A DNA stretch of 64,000 bases, from contig JAGPXD010000004.1 in the NCBI GenBank assembly GCA_020746995.1, positions 496,001-560,000 of the forward strand. Direction: 5' to 3'. A program made the position numbers and the translations under genes. Under the pieces are notes generated by a model. The model was given only the letters and a program-made list of their open reading frames with translations. It did not search any database and was not told the origin of the DNA. This document shows positions 1 to 9,917 of the stretch, piece after piece; the first letter of the stretch is position 1, and each line of letters opens with the position of its first letter. Source of the DNA: Plectosphaerella cucumerina (taxonomy: Eukaryota > Ascomycota > Sordariomycetes > Glomerellales > Plectosphaerellaceae).

Positions 1-409
1 CGCTGACTGAGTTCCGGTCGAAGCTCGCTGTTCTACCACATCGTGATCCTCCGCTGGCACACCTGGCCGAGGAAACGTGGAGCTCTGACATGCCCGCCCC
101 GCCCAGGAGCTCTGCAGGACCCCAAGCTTTGCATTAGAATGCTTCGGATGTAAAGACCTGGCGGGATTAGGCGCCCTCCCCCGCACATGACCTCATTCAC
201 AAGGAGCGTGGGCCTGCTAGCGACCCTCTCGCCACGGACGTAGTGTGACAGAGAGTTTGTGAGCTTGTTGAGGGCTACGGGTACGTCGGCGAGCCGATAG
301 GCCAATGTCACGCCAGGCTCAGAGCGAGTCAGACCACAAGCCGTTGGCACCGTGGCTTCAACGTGGGAGCTGTCACGATGACAGGCCGGGTGTTGTCCAT
401 GACGCCCTC
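1..409. other. Intergenic, left edge
   Basis: This stretch lies downstream of the aminodeoxychorismate lyase gene. An open frame on the minus strand (33-479) overlaps the last exon of that gene in another frame and shows no family features, so I do not call it. I see no other gene, repeat or RNA here. Confidence 0.5.
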
Positions 410-1285
410 TCAGGGCTGCTTGGGCGGCAGACAAACCTTGCCGTGTATAAACCCCCTGACGCCGTTGCTGATCCAGCACTCCTCGCCGTCGACCAGGCTG
501 TCTACGTGGACAGCTTCTTCCACGGCCAGGCCACTGATATCTCGTCAGTTTGCTGAGGTAGCTTCATGTTGGTGTACATACTTTTCCAGGGCCCATCGAC
601 GAGTGGTCCCATCCTGACCACCGCTGCCGCGATCAAGGGAGAAGACAGCGGGAACAGGCGGCGTCACCCACCTGCCGTCTCTCCAGAACCAGGGCGTGGT
701 GAGACTGCCTTCCATGATAGAGCCGTCGTCCCTGTTGACGAGAAGGACCTCCTTCTTATCTGTGAGGGAGATGCCCAAACGGCCCCTAGCACCGTCGTAC
801 ATGGCCCGCTTCGTGGTCTTGTAGTGTGTGTACTCGGAACGTGATGTTGGCTCACCATCAGGCAATACCTTGAAGGTATTCTCCTTCAGGGGGCCGCCCT
901 CAGCTGCCGCAGCATCTGGAGGGGGTAACCGCCGTGGGAATAGGTTCTGAGACGGGACAGCAGGCACCAGGGATGACTCGCAAGCAAGTTGGCCGTCTTG
1001 TGCCACAAGAACCTTGACTCGGAGCGGCGAGCCTTTCTCTGCAGTTGACGAGTCTATAAACTCAGCCAGACGCAACAAGCCGTCGTCCCCTTGAAGAACA
1101 TCCACAGCGGCAGCCCACTTCCAGTGCGTCGCGGCTCTCAGCATGCGGTCCCGGTGATAGTCGAGCATATAAATTGAGGACTTGTTCGTCTTGTTCCATC
1201 CGGCATGGTCAGGGCCATGTTCCGGCGTCCCCTCGAGGGCCTCATCTTTTCGCAGGGAAGTGAACAGCTGAAAGTCGGCACTCAT
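410..1285 (-). CDS. ABZ2: Aminodeoxychorismate lyase (ABZ2-like, PLP fold type IV)
   Basis: The product should release pyruvate from 4-amino-4-deoxychorismate to give p-aminobenzoate, the folate precursor. Coding exons are 1285-582 and 533-410; a 48-nt intron (534-581, GTATGT...TATCAG) removes an early stop. The joined frame is exactly 276 codons, giving 275 residues. Family features visible are an N-terminal FQLFTSLRKDEAL segment, YHRDRML, the KTTKR..YDGARGR stretch expected to carry the PLP lysine, the TTPWFWRDGRWVTPP motif, and GGQDGTTRRWALE. After the splice the protein continues as NGLAVEEAVHVDSL, then ISNGVRGF, the usual class-IV C-terminal end. The start was chosen at the first Met before the conserved FQLF segment. 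It is divergent from TOM70. The family call is firm; a branched-chain or D-amino-acid aminotransferase of the same fold is the less likely alternative. Confidence 0.85.
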
Positions 1286-1876
1286 CGTGGGCGTTCAGGT
1301 CGTTGCCAGCGTTCATCAGTGACGTCTCCGAGTCCTGGCCAGTGCCCCTCGATTCTTGGATCCCGGCCCACTGAACGCTGCACGCGTTGCCTGAGGCAGC
1401 TGTCGCGTCCTTGGACCGAAGCAACGAGAATCCTGGGAAAAGCCGGGGCGGCCTATTGCCAAAGCGCATTAAGTAAGCCAAGACGGGCCCCGTTTGCAAT
1501 GGATGGCGCGGCGCAATAATTTTTCGCGTGACGACTCGGGACCCGACGGGCCCTGTAGCAAAAAGTGGACGGACCAGACGGAATCCTACCACCTTGGAAA
1601 GCTGCTGATTGATTGGAGGTGCACCGACAGCTACTACCTATCGTACGTCCTCCTGCAACTCCTGCATCATCGATCCAGAGCCCGACACCACAACCACCAT
1701 CGAGGACCGCCTTTGCAGACACGGCCCGATAATCAATTGACATCGCCTTTATCGTTTACCGACCAAAGGACCATCCATCTCGCTCTGCATCTGCACCCGC
1801 ATCCGCATCGCATCCGGTCCATTCCATTTTCCTATCCCACCCAACGACCTTGGCTTTCGCTGCCACCCCGAACGCC
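1286..1876. promoter_or_regulatory. Shared divergent promoter region ABZ2/TOM70
   Basis: These 591 bp separate two divergent start codons. A CCAAT element in reverse orientation (attgg, 1612-1616) lies about 260 bp upstream of the TOM70 start. The last 150 bp before TOM70 are rich in C and T, like a fungal 5' leader. No coding sequence is supported. Confidence 0.35.
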
Positions 1877-3870
1877 ATGTCCAATCCTCTCCCCTCCGTG
1901 CCCCCGATGGCGCCTCAGACCGTGCCCATCGCGGTCCCGGTCGAGTCGTCGTCCGTCTGGGAGCGCATCACCGGCTGGGCCGCCGAGAACAAGGCCGTCG
2001 TCTACACAGTGGCCGGTGTCGCCGTCGTTTTCACAGGTGCCGGCGTCGTGTACTACCTGAACAGTGATTCGGTATGTTCTTTACTGGAGTATCATCGCGC
2101 CCAAGTCTTCATCTCTGACCCTGCCTCCAACAGAAGAAGTCCGACACGCCTAAGCTCAGCAAGAAGGAGAGGAGGAAACGGAAAGAGGCCGAGAGGAAGG
2201 CCGCCGACTCGGCAGACAAGGTCGCGCCCACAGAAGCCGCCCCCCCCGCGCAACCGAAAGCCGCCACCGTCGAGAGCGCCGATGAGCTGTCCGAGATCGA
2301 CGAGGAGTCGGTCAAGGCCCTGTCGGAGGAGCAGCGCGACGAGTATGCCGCCAAGCTCAAGGATGCCGGTAACAAGGCTTACGGCGGCAAGGAGTACAAC
2401 CGCGCCATCGACCTCTACTCAAAGGCCATCCTCTGCAAGGCCAACCCCATCTTCTACTCCAACCGCGCCGCCTGCTACAACGCCCTCGGCGACTGGGACA
2501 AGGTCGTCGAGGACACCACGGCCGCGGTCAACCTCGACCCCGAGTACGTCAAGGCCCTGAACCGCCGCGCCAACGCCTACGAGCACCTTAAGATGTACGG
2601 CGAGGCTCTCCTCGATTTCACCGCCTCTTGCATCATCGACAGCTTCAAGAACCAGTCCAGCGCCGAGGCCGTCGAGCGCCTGCTCAAGAAGTTCGCCGAG
2701 CAAAAGGCCGCCGAGATGCTCGCCAGCCGCCCCGTCAAGCTGCCCAGCCACACCTTTGTCGGCAACTACCTCCAGAGCTTCCGCGTTAAGCCCCTGCCCG
2801 CCGGCATCGCCGAGTCGGTCGAGCTTCCCGAGGACAGCGGCCTCGCCCAGCTGCAGCTCGGCATCAAGGCCATGGAGAAGAAGACGGGCGAGGGCTACGA
2901 GGAGGCCCGCCAGGCCTTTGACAAGGCCCTCGAGCTCGGCGACCTCGGCGAGCACGAGGCCCTCGCCTACAACCTCCGCGGCACCTTCCGCTGCCTCCTC
3001 GGCAAGCACGACGACGCCATGGCCGACCTCACAAAGTCCATCGAGCTCGACCCCGGCCTGACCCAGAGCTACATCAAGCGCGCCAGCATGAACCTCGAGC
3101 TCGGCGCCGCCGACAAGGCTGCCGAGGACTTTGAAAAGGCCCTCGAGCAGAACGGCGAGGACCCGGACATCTACTACCACCGCGCCCAGCTGCACTTCAT
3201 CAAGGGCGAGTTCTCCGACGCCGCAAAGGACTACCAAAAGTCCATCGACCTCGACCGCGACTTCATCTTCTCCCACATCCAGCTCGGCGTCACCCAGTAC
3301 AAGATGGGCTCCATCGCCTCGTCCATGTCGACCTTCCGCCGCTGCATTAAGAACTTCAAGGAGGTCCCCGACGTCTACAACTACTACGGCGAGCTGCTCC
3401 TCGACCAGGGTAACTTCCAGGAGGCCGTCGAAAAGTTCGACACGGCCATCGAGATGGAGAAGAAGACCAAGCCCATGGCCATGAACGTCCTGCCCCTCAT
3501 CAACAAGGCCCTCTGCCTCTTCCAGCAGAAGCAGGACTTTGAGGAGGCCGAGAAGCTGTGCCAGAAGGCCCTGATCAGTGCGTTGCGCCCGTCTCCCTTT
3601 TTTATTTAAGAAAAAAAAAGCTAACTCTTCACAGTCGACCCCGAGTGCGACATTGCCGTCGCCACCATGGCCCAGCTCCTCCTCCAGCACGGCAAGATCA
3701 CCGAGGCCCTCAAGTACTTCGAGCGCGCCGCCGAGCTCGCCCGCACCGAGGGCGAGACCATCAACGCCCTCTCCTACGCCGAGGCCACCAGGACGCAGCT
3801 CCAGGTCCAGGAGAAGTACCCCCAGCTCGCCAGCAAGCTGCAGAGCGTTAACCCCGCCATGGCACGGTAA
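1877..3870 (+). CDS. TOM70: Mitochondrial import receptor TOM70
   Basis: This is the outer-membrane receptor that, with Hsp70/Hsp90, takes up precursors such as metabolite carriers and passes them to the TOM pore. Exons are 1877-2071, 2134-3577 and 3635-3870; both introns (62 and 57 nt) have GT-AG ends and the joined frame is 625 codons (624 residues), a normal length. Residues about 40-61 form one membrane anchor, followed by a lysine/arginine-rich linker and then tetratricopeptide repeats, starting with KLKDAGNKAYGGKEYNRAID and running almost to the C-terminus. The start is the first ATG of the frame; an upstream TTG in frame is not needed. The C-terminal exon encodes the final repeat (LLLQHGKITEALKYFERAAEL). 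Identification is secure. Confidence 0.96.
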
Positions 3871-4838
3871 AGTGGTGGCGGCAATAGTCTCTCTCTCTCA
3901 CATCAGAGGTCTCTTCCCCCCACTTTCTCCCTTAATCACTTCCAACGGGGGGGCTGGCCGCGTCCGGCGGCGTGTGTACGATTGTGTTCGAGCGGTGCGA
4001 ACGGGAGAAGGGGGGCATCATCGACGGGTTCGGTGTTTTCAAGTGGGCTGTAAAAAAAAGGGGGCGTCAAAGGGGAAAGGGTGCCGGCGAGCAAGGACCT
4101 TCTTCCCAGCCCCGCCATGAGCTCGTCGGACCGCCCGCCATGGGAGGTGTGCCAGAGTGTGCGTGTGTGTAAGGTCAGGCAGGTAGTCAGCAAGTCGGGG
4201 GGCACTCTCCTCCCTGGCGTTGCGTTGGGGCCGCCACGCGAGAGGAGCATTTATGGCCTTGGAAGGTAGACTTCTGGTCGGGCTGCACCCTCTACTCGGT
4301 GTTTATTACGACGGCGGCGGCTGCGGCAGGTGTTTTTTCTATCTGTTTTTGTCGACCTGTCTTACCTCTTACCCTCTTTTCTGCAGTTGCCGCTGCCGTC
4401 CATGTATATACGGGGTAGTACGTAATATCATCCACTCACGCTGTTAAGTCTGGTGTTCTTTGAGATGAGAAATGGTTTCTGCTAGTATCACAACTCGAGC
4501 GACCAAGCGTACATATATAGACGTCGTATTAAGTAAGTACGGTTCAAGTATATCTGCTGGTCGTCCTCATCCAACACAATACGCGTTGGCCGGGCCTCTC
4601 CCACGCCGCGGAGCCGGGGCCCTCGCGGTGGAAGTAGATACATACAAAACTCCTAACCCCAGTGTCTCTGGACACAACAATCGTCGAAAGTGCAACGCAG
4701 CGGTTGCAATGGAAAAGTCGCCAGGAGCCACGGGCAGTATGGCGAGCACCAACACTTCTCGCACGCCAGCTCGCCCATTTCGTACAGCTAGCCCGCGGCT
4801 CGGCGTCAACAAATCTAAGATCCCTCCTCTCTCCCCGC
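3871..4838. other. Convergent intergenic region TOM70/SSO1
   Basis: The genes on both sides end here, so the region holds two 3' untranslated regions. It has short homopolymer and GT-rich runs but no supported gene. The small open frames are not conserved-looking. Confidence 0.5.
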
Positions 4839-6054
4839 TTAGTTTGTGTTGTTCTTGACGACACCGACGCCGATGCCGACACCAAGGGCGATAACAATGA
4901 TGATGAGAACAACAACGAGGAGGCACCACCACTTGAGCTTTCTGCGGCTGCGGGCGTGCTTGTTGGCGACCTCGACCTGCTCGTTGCCCTTCTGGATGTT
5001 CTCGACGGTCTGCTGGGCGTTCTGCTCGGCGGCGTCGACGGTAGCTTCCTGCTGCTCCACGAGGACGGCCATCTCGGAGAAGAGCTGGGCAACCTCGGCA
5101 ATGTTGCGCTCGATGCGCTGCAGCTCGCTGTGGCGGGCGCGCACGTTGCCCAGAACCGAGTTGGCCTGGCCTACTCTGTTGGACTTGAGCTGGGGAGGGG
5201 TTAGCAAAATGCTCAACGTTGGGGAGTTGCGTGCTGGGCTAAGCTTACTGCTGTCTGGAAGACACCCTCGTTGCCCCAGTCGGCCTCGGTGGCCTGCCTG
5301 ACCTCATCCTCGGTGGCATCAGGGTTGACGATGCGGTACTGGCGAGCGATTTGCTCCCTGTAGCGCTTCTGGTAGTCGCCCTCCATGGACATGTAGTTCT
5401 GCAGCTCCTTCTTGAAGGTCTCGCGGATGGAGTTGAGCTGGGCCTGCTTGGAGGCGCGCGAGGTGTCCTGAGTGCGCGCGGCATCCCTCTCGAGGAACTT
5501 GATCTGCTCCTTGATGGCGGTGTTGCGGACTTGCGTCTGGGCGACGGCCTGGTCGACCTGGCTGGTGGCGTTGGGGTCTGTCGAAGAGAGGGCGCGTTGG
5601 TGCAGCTGCGCGATCTGCTCAATGTCTGCGCCCAGGCTCCTGATCTCGTTGCGGAGGTTCGAAATACGGCCGAGGAAGTCTTGCTGGGTCAGCGTCGCGG
5701 CGCCGCCGGATGTTGGTGCGGGCTGTTGCGGCTGGGGCTGCTCCTCGTCGTAGGGGCCCTGCTGGCCGTATCCTTGTGACTGATTTCCGTACGGCTGCAT
5801 CTCGTACTGGCCGCCGCCGTATTGGTTTCCGCCATATTGCTGCTGCTGGTTCTGGACATCGGATTAGCTTGACAGTCAAGGACAATTGAGAGCGTCGCGA
5901 TGCGACCAGACAAGGTTCCATAGCTTCCGGTGCCAAGGAGAATTGAGGAGCGCGCGGTTTCGGGGCGGTCGCGTACCTGATCGTAGCCATTGTACCCGCC
6001 CTCGGCCGCAGGGCCTTGCGAGTACGGGTTGTTGTTGTATTGACCGTACGACAT
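4839..6054 (-). CDS. SSO1: Plasma-membrane t-SNARE syntaxin (Sso1/Sso2 type)
   Basis: This Qa-SNARE pairs with the Sec9 and Snc proteins to fuse secretory vesicles with the plasma membrane. Exons are 6054-5977, 5851-5249 and 5189-4839, with introns of 125 and 59 nt; together they encode 343 residues. The N-terminus is rich in Gln, Gly, Tyr and Asn, as in filamentous fungal Sso proteins. The Habc three-helix region follows (SNLRNEIRSLGADIEQIAQL onward), then a SNARE heptad segment containing FSEMAVLVEQQEATVD, which includes the zero-layer glutamine. A basic stop (RSRRKLKWW) and one C-terminal membrane anchor (about residues 312-336) complete the protein. The domain order and length match the family. 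The very short first exon (26 codons) is set by the ATG followed by a clear GTACGC donor. Confidence 0.95.
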
Positions 6055-8019
6055 GATTGGATTATTATGCTAGGCGACGGAGAGGCGACCAAAGTGTGGT
6101 AATCGGCTCGACAAGGAGGCCGGCGGCGAATTGAGGAGATCGAAATTCCGACGAGAGGTTGTGGTGTTGTACTGTACTGACCCGACGTCGAGTCCCGCAG
6201 ACGTAAGATTGGCAGGTGGTGAGAGCAGGCAAGCGGAGTTGAGGGACGTGGAGTGCAGGTGAGCTCGAACGGTCCTTCCGGCTGAAGTTTGCGGAAGGTG
6301 GGAGGAGCTAAATGACGTTTGGCCTTGGCGGCTGACGGACGCTGGGAACCCTTGCGGTCTTCTGTTGTTGACGTTGACTGACGGACGGGAGACCGAGCAC
6401 CCAGAGGCAGGAACAGACCTCCAGGCGGCGGGGGCGGCGGTCCTTTTGGCTCCTTGGGGGGATGCTGGAAAAGTGAGTTGCGAGGGTCCCGAGCCAGCCG
6501 ACCAATGTGCTGGGCTCAATCCAGAGCCGGGGGGGCCTGTGGAGCGGCGACAGGGATCGTGATTGGGTTCGTCGCCTGTTTACGGGCCAGGCTCAGCGGC
6601 GGGGCGGGGCAGCTTGGGTGCTGACAGGGGACTTGTGCACTGAACGTTCTGGAGTGACACGACCATCACTGCAGGCGGGACATTGAGCAAAACAAGTTCG
6701 ACCGGGAGTGCTTGAGTTCACGTTCAGTGGGAGCCCCCAAGATGCTTGTGGCTTGTCATCTCATCACTGCCGATCCCTGATGCTTCGTCAAATTTTCTAC
6801 TTGTTGTCAAATTGAGGAGACGAAGGCGACTGCGCGGGGGCAAAGGTCACGGGGGCGAAGCCGAAAAGACCGATGCGGAACGAGGGAGCGCCGGCACATG
6901 CGGCAACTTCAAGGAGTTAGGTTCGGGTGGTAGGCGATCCCCGGCACCTGGCAGTGCACTGCTCGCAAAATTCAGACCCGAAATGTCCATCGTTCTGGAA
7001 CTTCTGCCTGTAGACTCTTCGCATTCCCCAGGACGGGAGTCTCAAGACTACGTGGACCTGATGGATCCTGGCGCATAGCCCAGATGCAGTGAGATGCAGG
7101 CTTTCCCTTCTGCAGATCAAGTCATCGCCCACCAAAAATAGGGGACCGCACCTCGCCCCAATCGCCAAGTTGTCGTACTCGCGGCTCACATTTCTCATCA
7201 AGCTGGAGCTCCCTCCCGTCTGCGCCACAACGTGCGGCAACAGTCGTGACGAATCCCGACCGGCGCTACCGAGGAGCGAGCCCGGCCACACGGTTTCCGA
7301 TAGCGATGTCCGTGGCCACGAGCGAATCATCCCGCAACTGGATCATGTCGCCGCATTTGTTCCTGGTGCCTGGAGAAGCCACGCCGCCTTGCTTTGTTCA
7401 AGTTTGCCGCACCTCGTGACGTTGCTTCGCACGTGTCATTGGCGCATGGAGGCCACTGGAAGCGACCATCTCATGTCATTTTCAGCGGTTTTCGTGGTGT
7501 CTTGGGTATTGAAATTGATAGTGTAGGTAGCCAGCTTCTTTTATCCGAACCTTTCCACGTCTCCGAGTCGAAGATTGCCTATCTTCAGCCTCCAGCAGCC
7601 TCCTAGAGAGCACCATGTACCCCCTGCTGTGATGTCGTCTTCGGCATGTCTCTGTACGTTGCGCCAAAGGGCTACTCCTCTTGCGTTGACTCCGGCTCAA
7701 GATGACGGTAGACACTTCATGAAGCGTCTTCCATGCCTCGCCTGGCTCCTTGCAAGGCCACAGCTTGCAGAAATAACATGCCTTCCCAAGGAGCTGCTAT
7801 GCGATGGATTGAATCGCTATGCCAAATTCCTCGCGAATTGACAACATCAACAGACATGTTCTGGGCTCTGCTTCTCCTTCCGTCGGCGATCCGAGAGTGC
7901 TTCGTCGCCCTCGCTCAACCTCTTGGCGAGCGATGGGCCAAAGAGACCGCACAGGGCTTCGTGATGGCGCTGAATATGTATGGCGAGCTTCGACAACTTC
8001 TTCCATGATTCCCTCGCCA
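6055..8019. other. Intergenic region SSO1/IMP4 (about 2 kb)
   Basis: This holds the SSO1 promoter and 5' leader and the IMP4 3' end. A CCAAT sequence sits at 6502-6506, about 450 bp upstream of SSO1. Open frames on both strands (for example 7089-7526 and 6917-7330) show no motif, no matching splice structure and no family likeness. I see no RNA gene or repeat. Confidence 0.45.
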
Positions 8020-9306
8020 TTACAAATACTGCTTCTTGCGGCCCGTCCGGGTGTATGACGACAGGTGCCACTCGACGTCTCCGTCCTTGTTTTCGAGCGT
8101 TCCCTGACGAATCTCAAAGGGCTTCAGCGTGAGCCGTCTAGCATGGCTGTTAGCTACTATCCACAACTTGAGCGCCATTTCAGGCTCGAACGATATCGCA
8201 TTGGAGCCCATCGGAGCTGAAGCTGCGACATTGTCCGTTCAACGGGGCTGGATGCAACTCACGGGCCAACCTCCGACAACTCCACAGAATCATACGCCGT
8301 CCGTACAAACACATGGCTGCGAATTTCATCAGACAACGAATACTTAGAACGGATCTCAGACGACTTACTGGCGCACCTCGATGGTGTCATCCTTGTTGAT
8401 GAAGCTCACCACACGGTTTCCCACCTTGTTCTTGCTCGTTATTGGCTCCCGAGGAGGGAACCTATTCATCGGTCAGTCAACATTGCCACACTTCCGGGGG
8501 ACAGAGTGCCTTACAGATGCTTGAGGATGCGAGCAACGCGCTGACCCAGTTTTCTGTTCCTGTTGTTAGCCTCTTTCCCATGTTCCGGCGGATCTCCTCT
8601 ACATACGTGGTGAAACCCTCGCAAATAATGTGAGGAATGCTCTCCGCAACGGTGCCGATATTGGAACCCAGGTCTGCCCGCATCTTCACATTGTCTGTAC
8701 CGAATCAGTTTCTGACACAATCCCAGGTACGCGGGGTACCGCAACTCACGCAGAGAGAAGCTGATTGTAGGGCCATTCGGGAAGTGGCTGACGACCATGC
8801 CCGTGGGAGTACCACGGTGCTCTGACAGGAGGATCAGGTCGGTGAGGCCGTTGGACTGGCAGGACTGGACGAGATCGGGAAGGATGAGGGTTCCTCGGTT
8901 GAGCCTCACTGCTGTTGGGAAGAGCAGGCGCAGCTCTTTTGAGAAGGCGGAAAGTCGTGACGAGGGGCTTCGGGATGTTGTGACGAGGACTCTGCTGTCG
9001 CGCAGGCCGCTCATGGCTGCGTATTCGTCGTCCAGGTCGAGGGCGGCATCGTCCCGGGCATCGGCGGATTCATCGTATGCGTAGTCCTTGCGCAGAGCCT
9101 TGTCCTTGGCTATCGAGGGGTCGAGGGGCTTGCCCGAGGCGAGCGCATCGCGGAGCTTGGCTCTCTTCTCGACAGTCTCGGCCTCTTTCAGCTCGGCGGC
9201 CTTTCGGAAGAGGAAGTCCCGGCGGAGGCGTGCTTGTTTCCGCTGTCACGGGTCAGTCAGTCAAGCATTCTACCATCAGAGGAAAGTATCCGGCGCTTAC
9301 AATCAT
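8020..9306 (-). CDS. IMP4: U3 snoRNP protein IMP4 (Brix domain)
   Basis: IMP4 is part of the nucleolar SSU processome and helps the U3 snoRNA base-pair with pre-18S rRNA. Seven exons are needed: 9306-9301, 9242-8750, 8694-8607, 8553-8515, 8461-8369, 8316-8263 and 8137-8020. All introns have GT-AG ends; five are 52-58 nt and the last is 125 nt with a GCTAAC branch site. The joined frame is 297 codons (296 residues), the usual length. The first coding exon is only ATGATT, giving the conserved start M-I followed by RKQARLRRDFLFRKA. The Brix core includes DSRVLVTTSRSPSSRLSAF, LTDLILLSEHRGTPTGM, FPNGPTISFSL, KLGQRVARILKHLFPP and the C-terminal KPFEIRQGTLENKDGDVEWHL. It is divergent from UPF1. Identification is firm; the last intron boundary is inferred. 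Confidence 0.92.
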
Positions 9307-9917
9307 CTTGAATTGTGTGGTGTGTATGTGAACGATATGCGACTATGCCGACGTCTCGGTGTCAAGCCCCAGCTGTCGTTGTCGCAGTCGCCCGTAGAAA
9401 ATAAATTCGTAGTATCTAATCGCCCTATCGATAACGCCACGGCTTGCTCTGCGCTACCCTGCGCGGCACCAAATGAGTGGGGCCGCGACCTCCCCACTGC
9501 ACCTGGCGGCGTCAGAAAGTTCACCACGGCTTCGAATCAACCACGTCAAAGTCGCCGCCTCCAAAGCCACCTTGTTTCGTGGCCGAATCTCGACCTACGG
9601 CAGGTATACCGGCAAGCGAACCGAGGCCCCGAACTCTGTCCTTCTCGCCCACTGTCGGTATGATGTGATCGACCCGTCTCACTATCTACCGAACTCTTCT
9701 CAACACACCCTGAGCCGCCCCGAGGCGCTCCCCGAAGAATACCAGCCCTGCGACACCCAGAACGCTTCCCGAGGTAGGTGGTGGAGGACGTGTTCACATC
9801 TATGAGGAGAAATGCCGCATGAAGCATCGTTCTCTCCCTCACACACTGCGAAGTTGAGTGCTGACCGGCCCAACAGCATCGTAACGCTCCCACACCCCAA
9901 CCTACCTCTGTGCGACC
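9307..9917. promoter_or_regulatory. Shared divergent promoter region IMP4/UPF1
   Basis: A stretch of 611 bp lies between the two start codons and must hold both promoters and 5' leaders. I see no clear TATA or CCAAT element, and the open frames crossing it are not convincing genes. Confidence 0.3.

Noticed and set aside
2419..3690. 423-codon open frame antisense to TOM70
   Set aside because: Same reason: Leu/Val/Gly-rich antisense of a strongly codon-biased gene.
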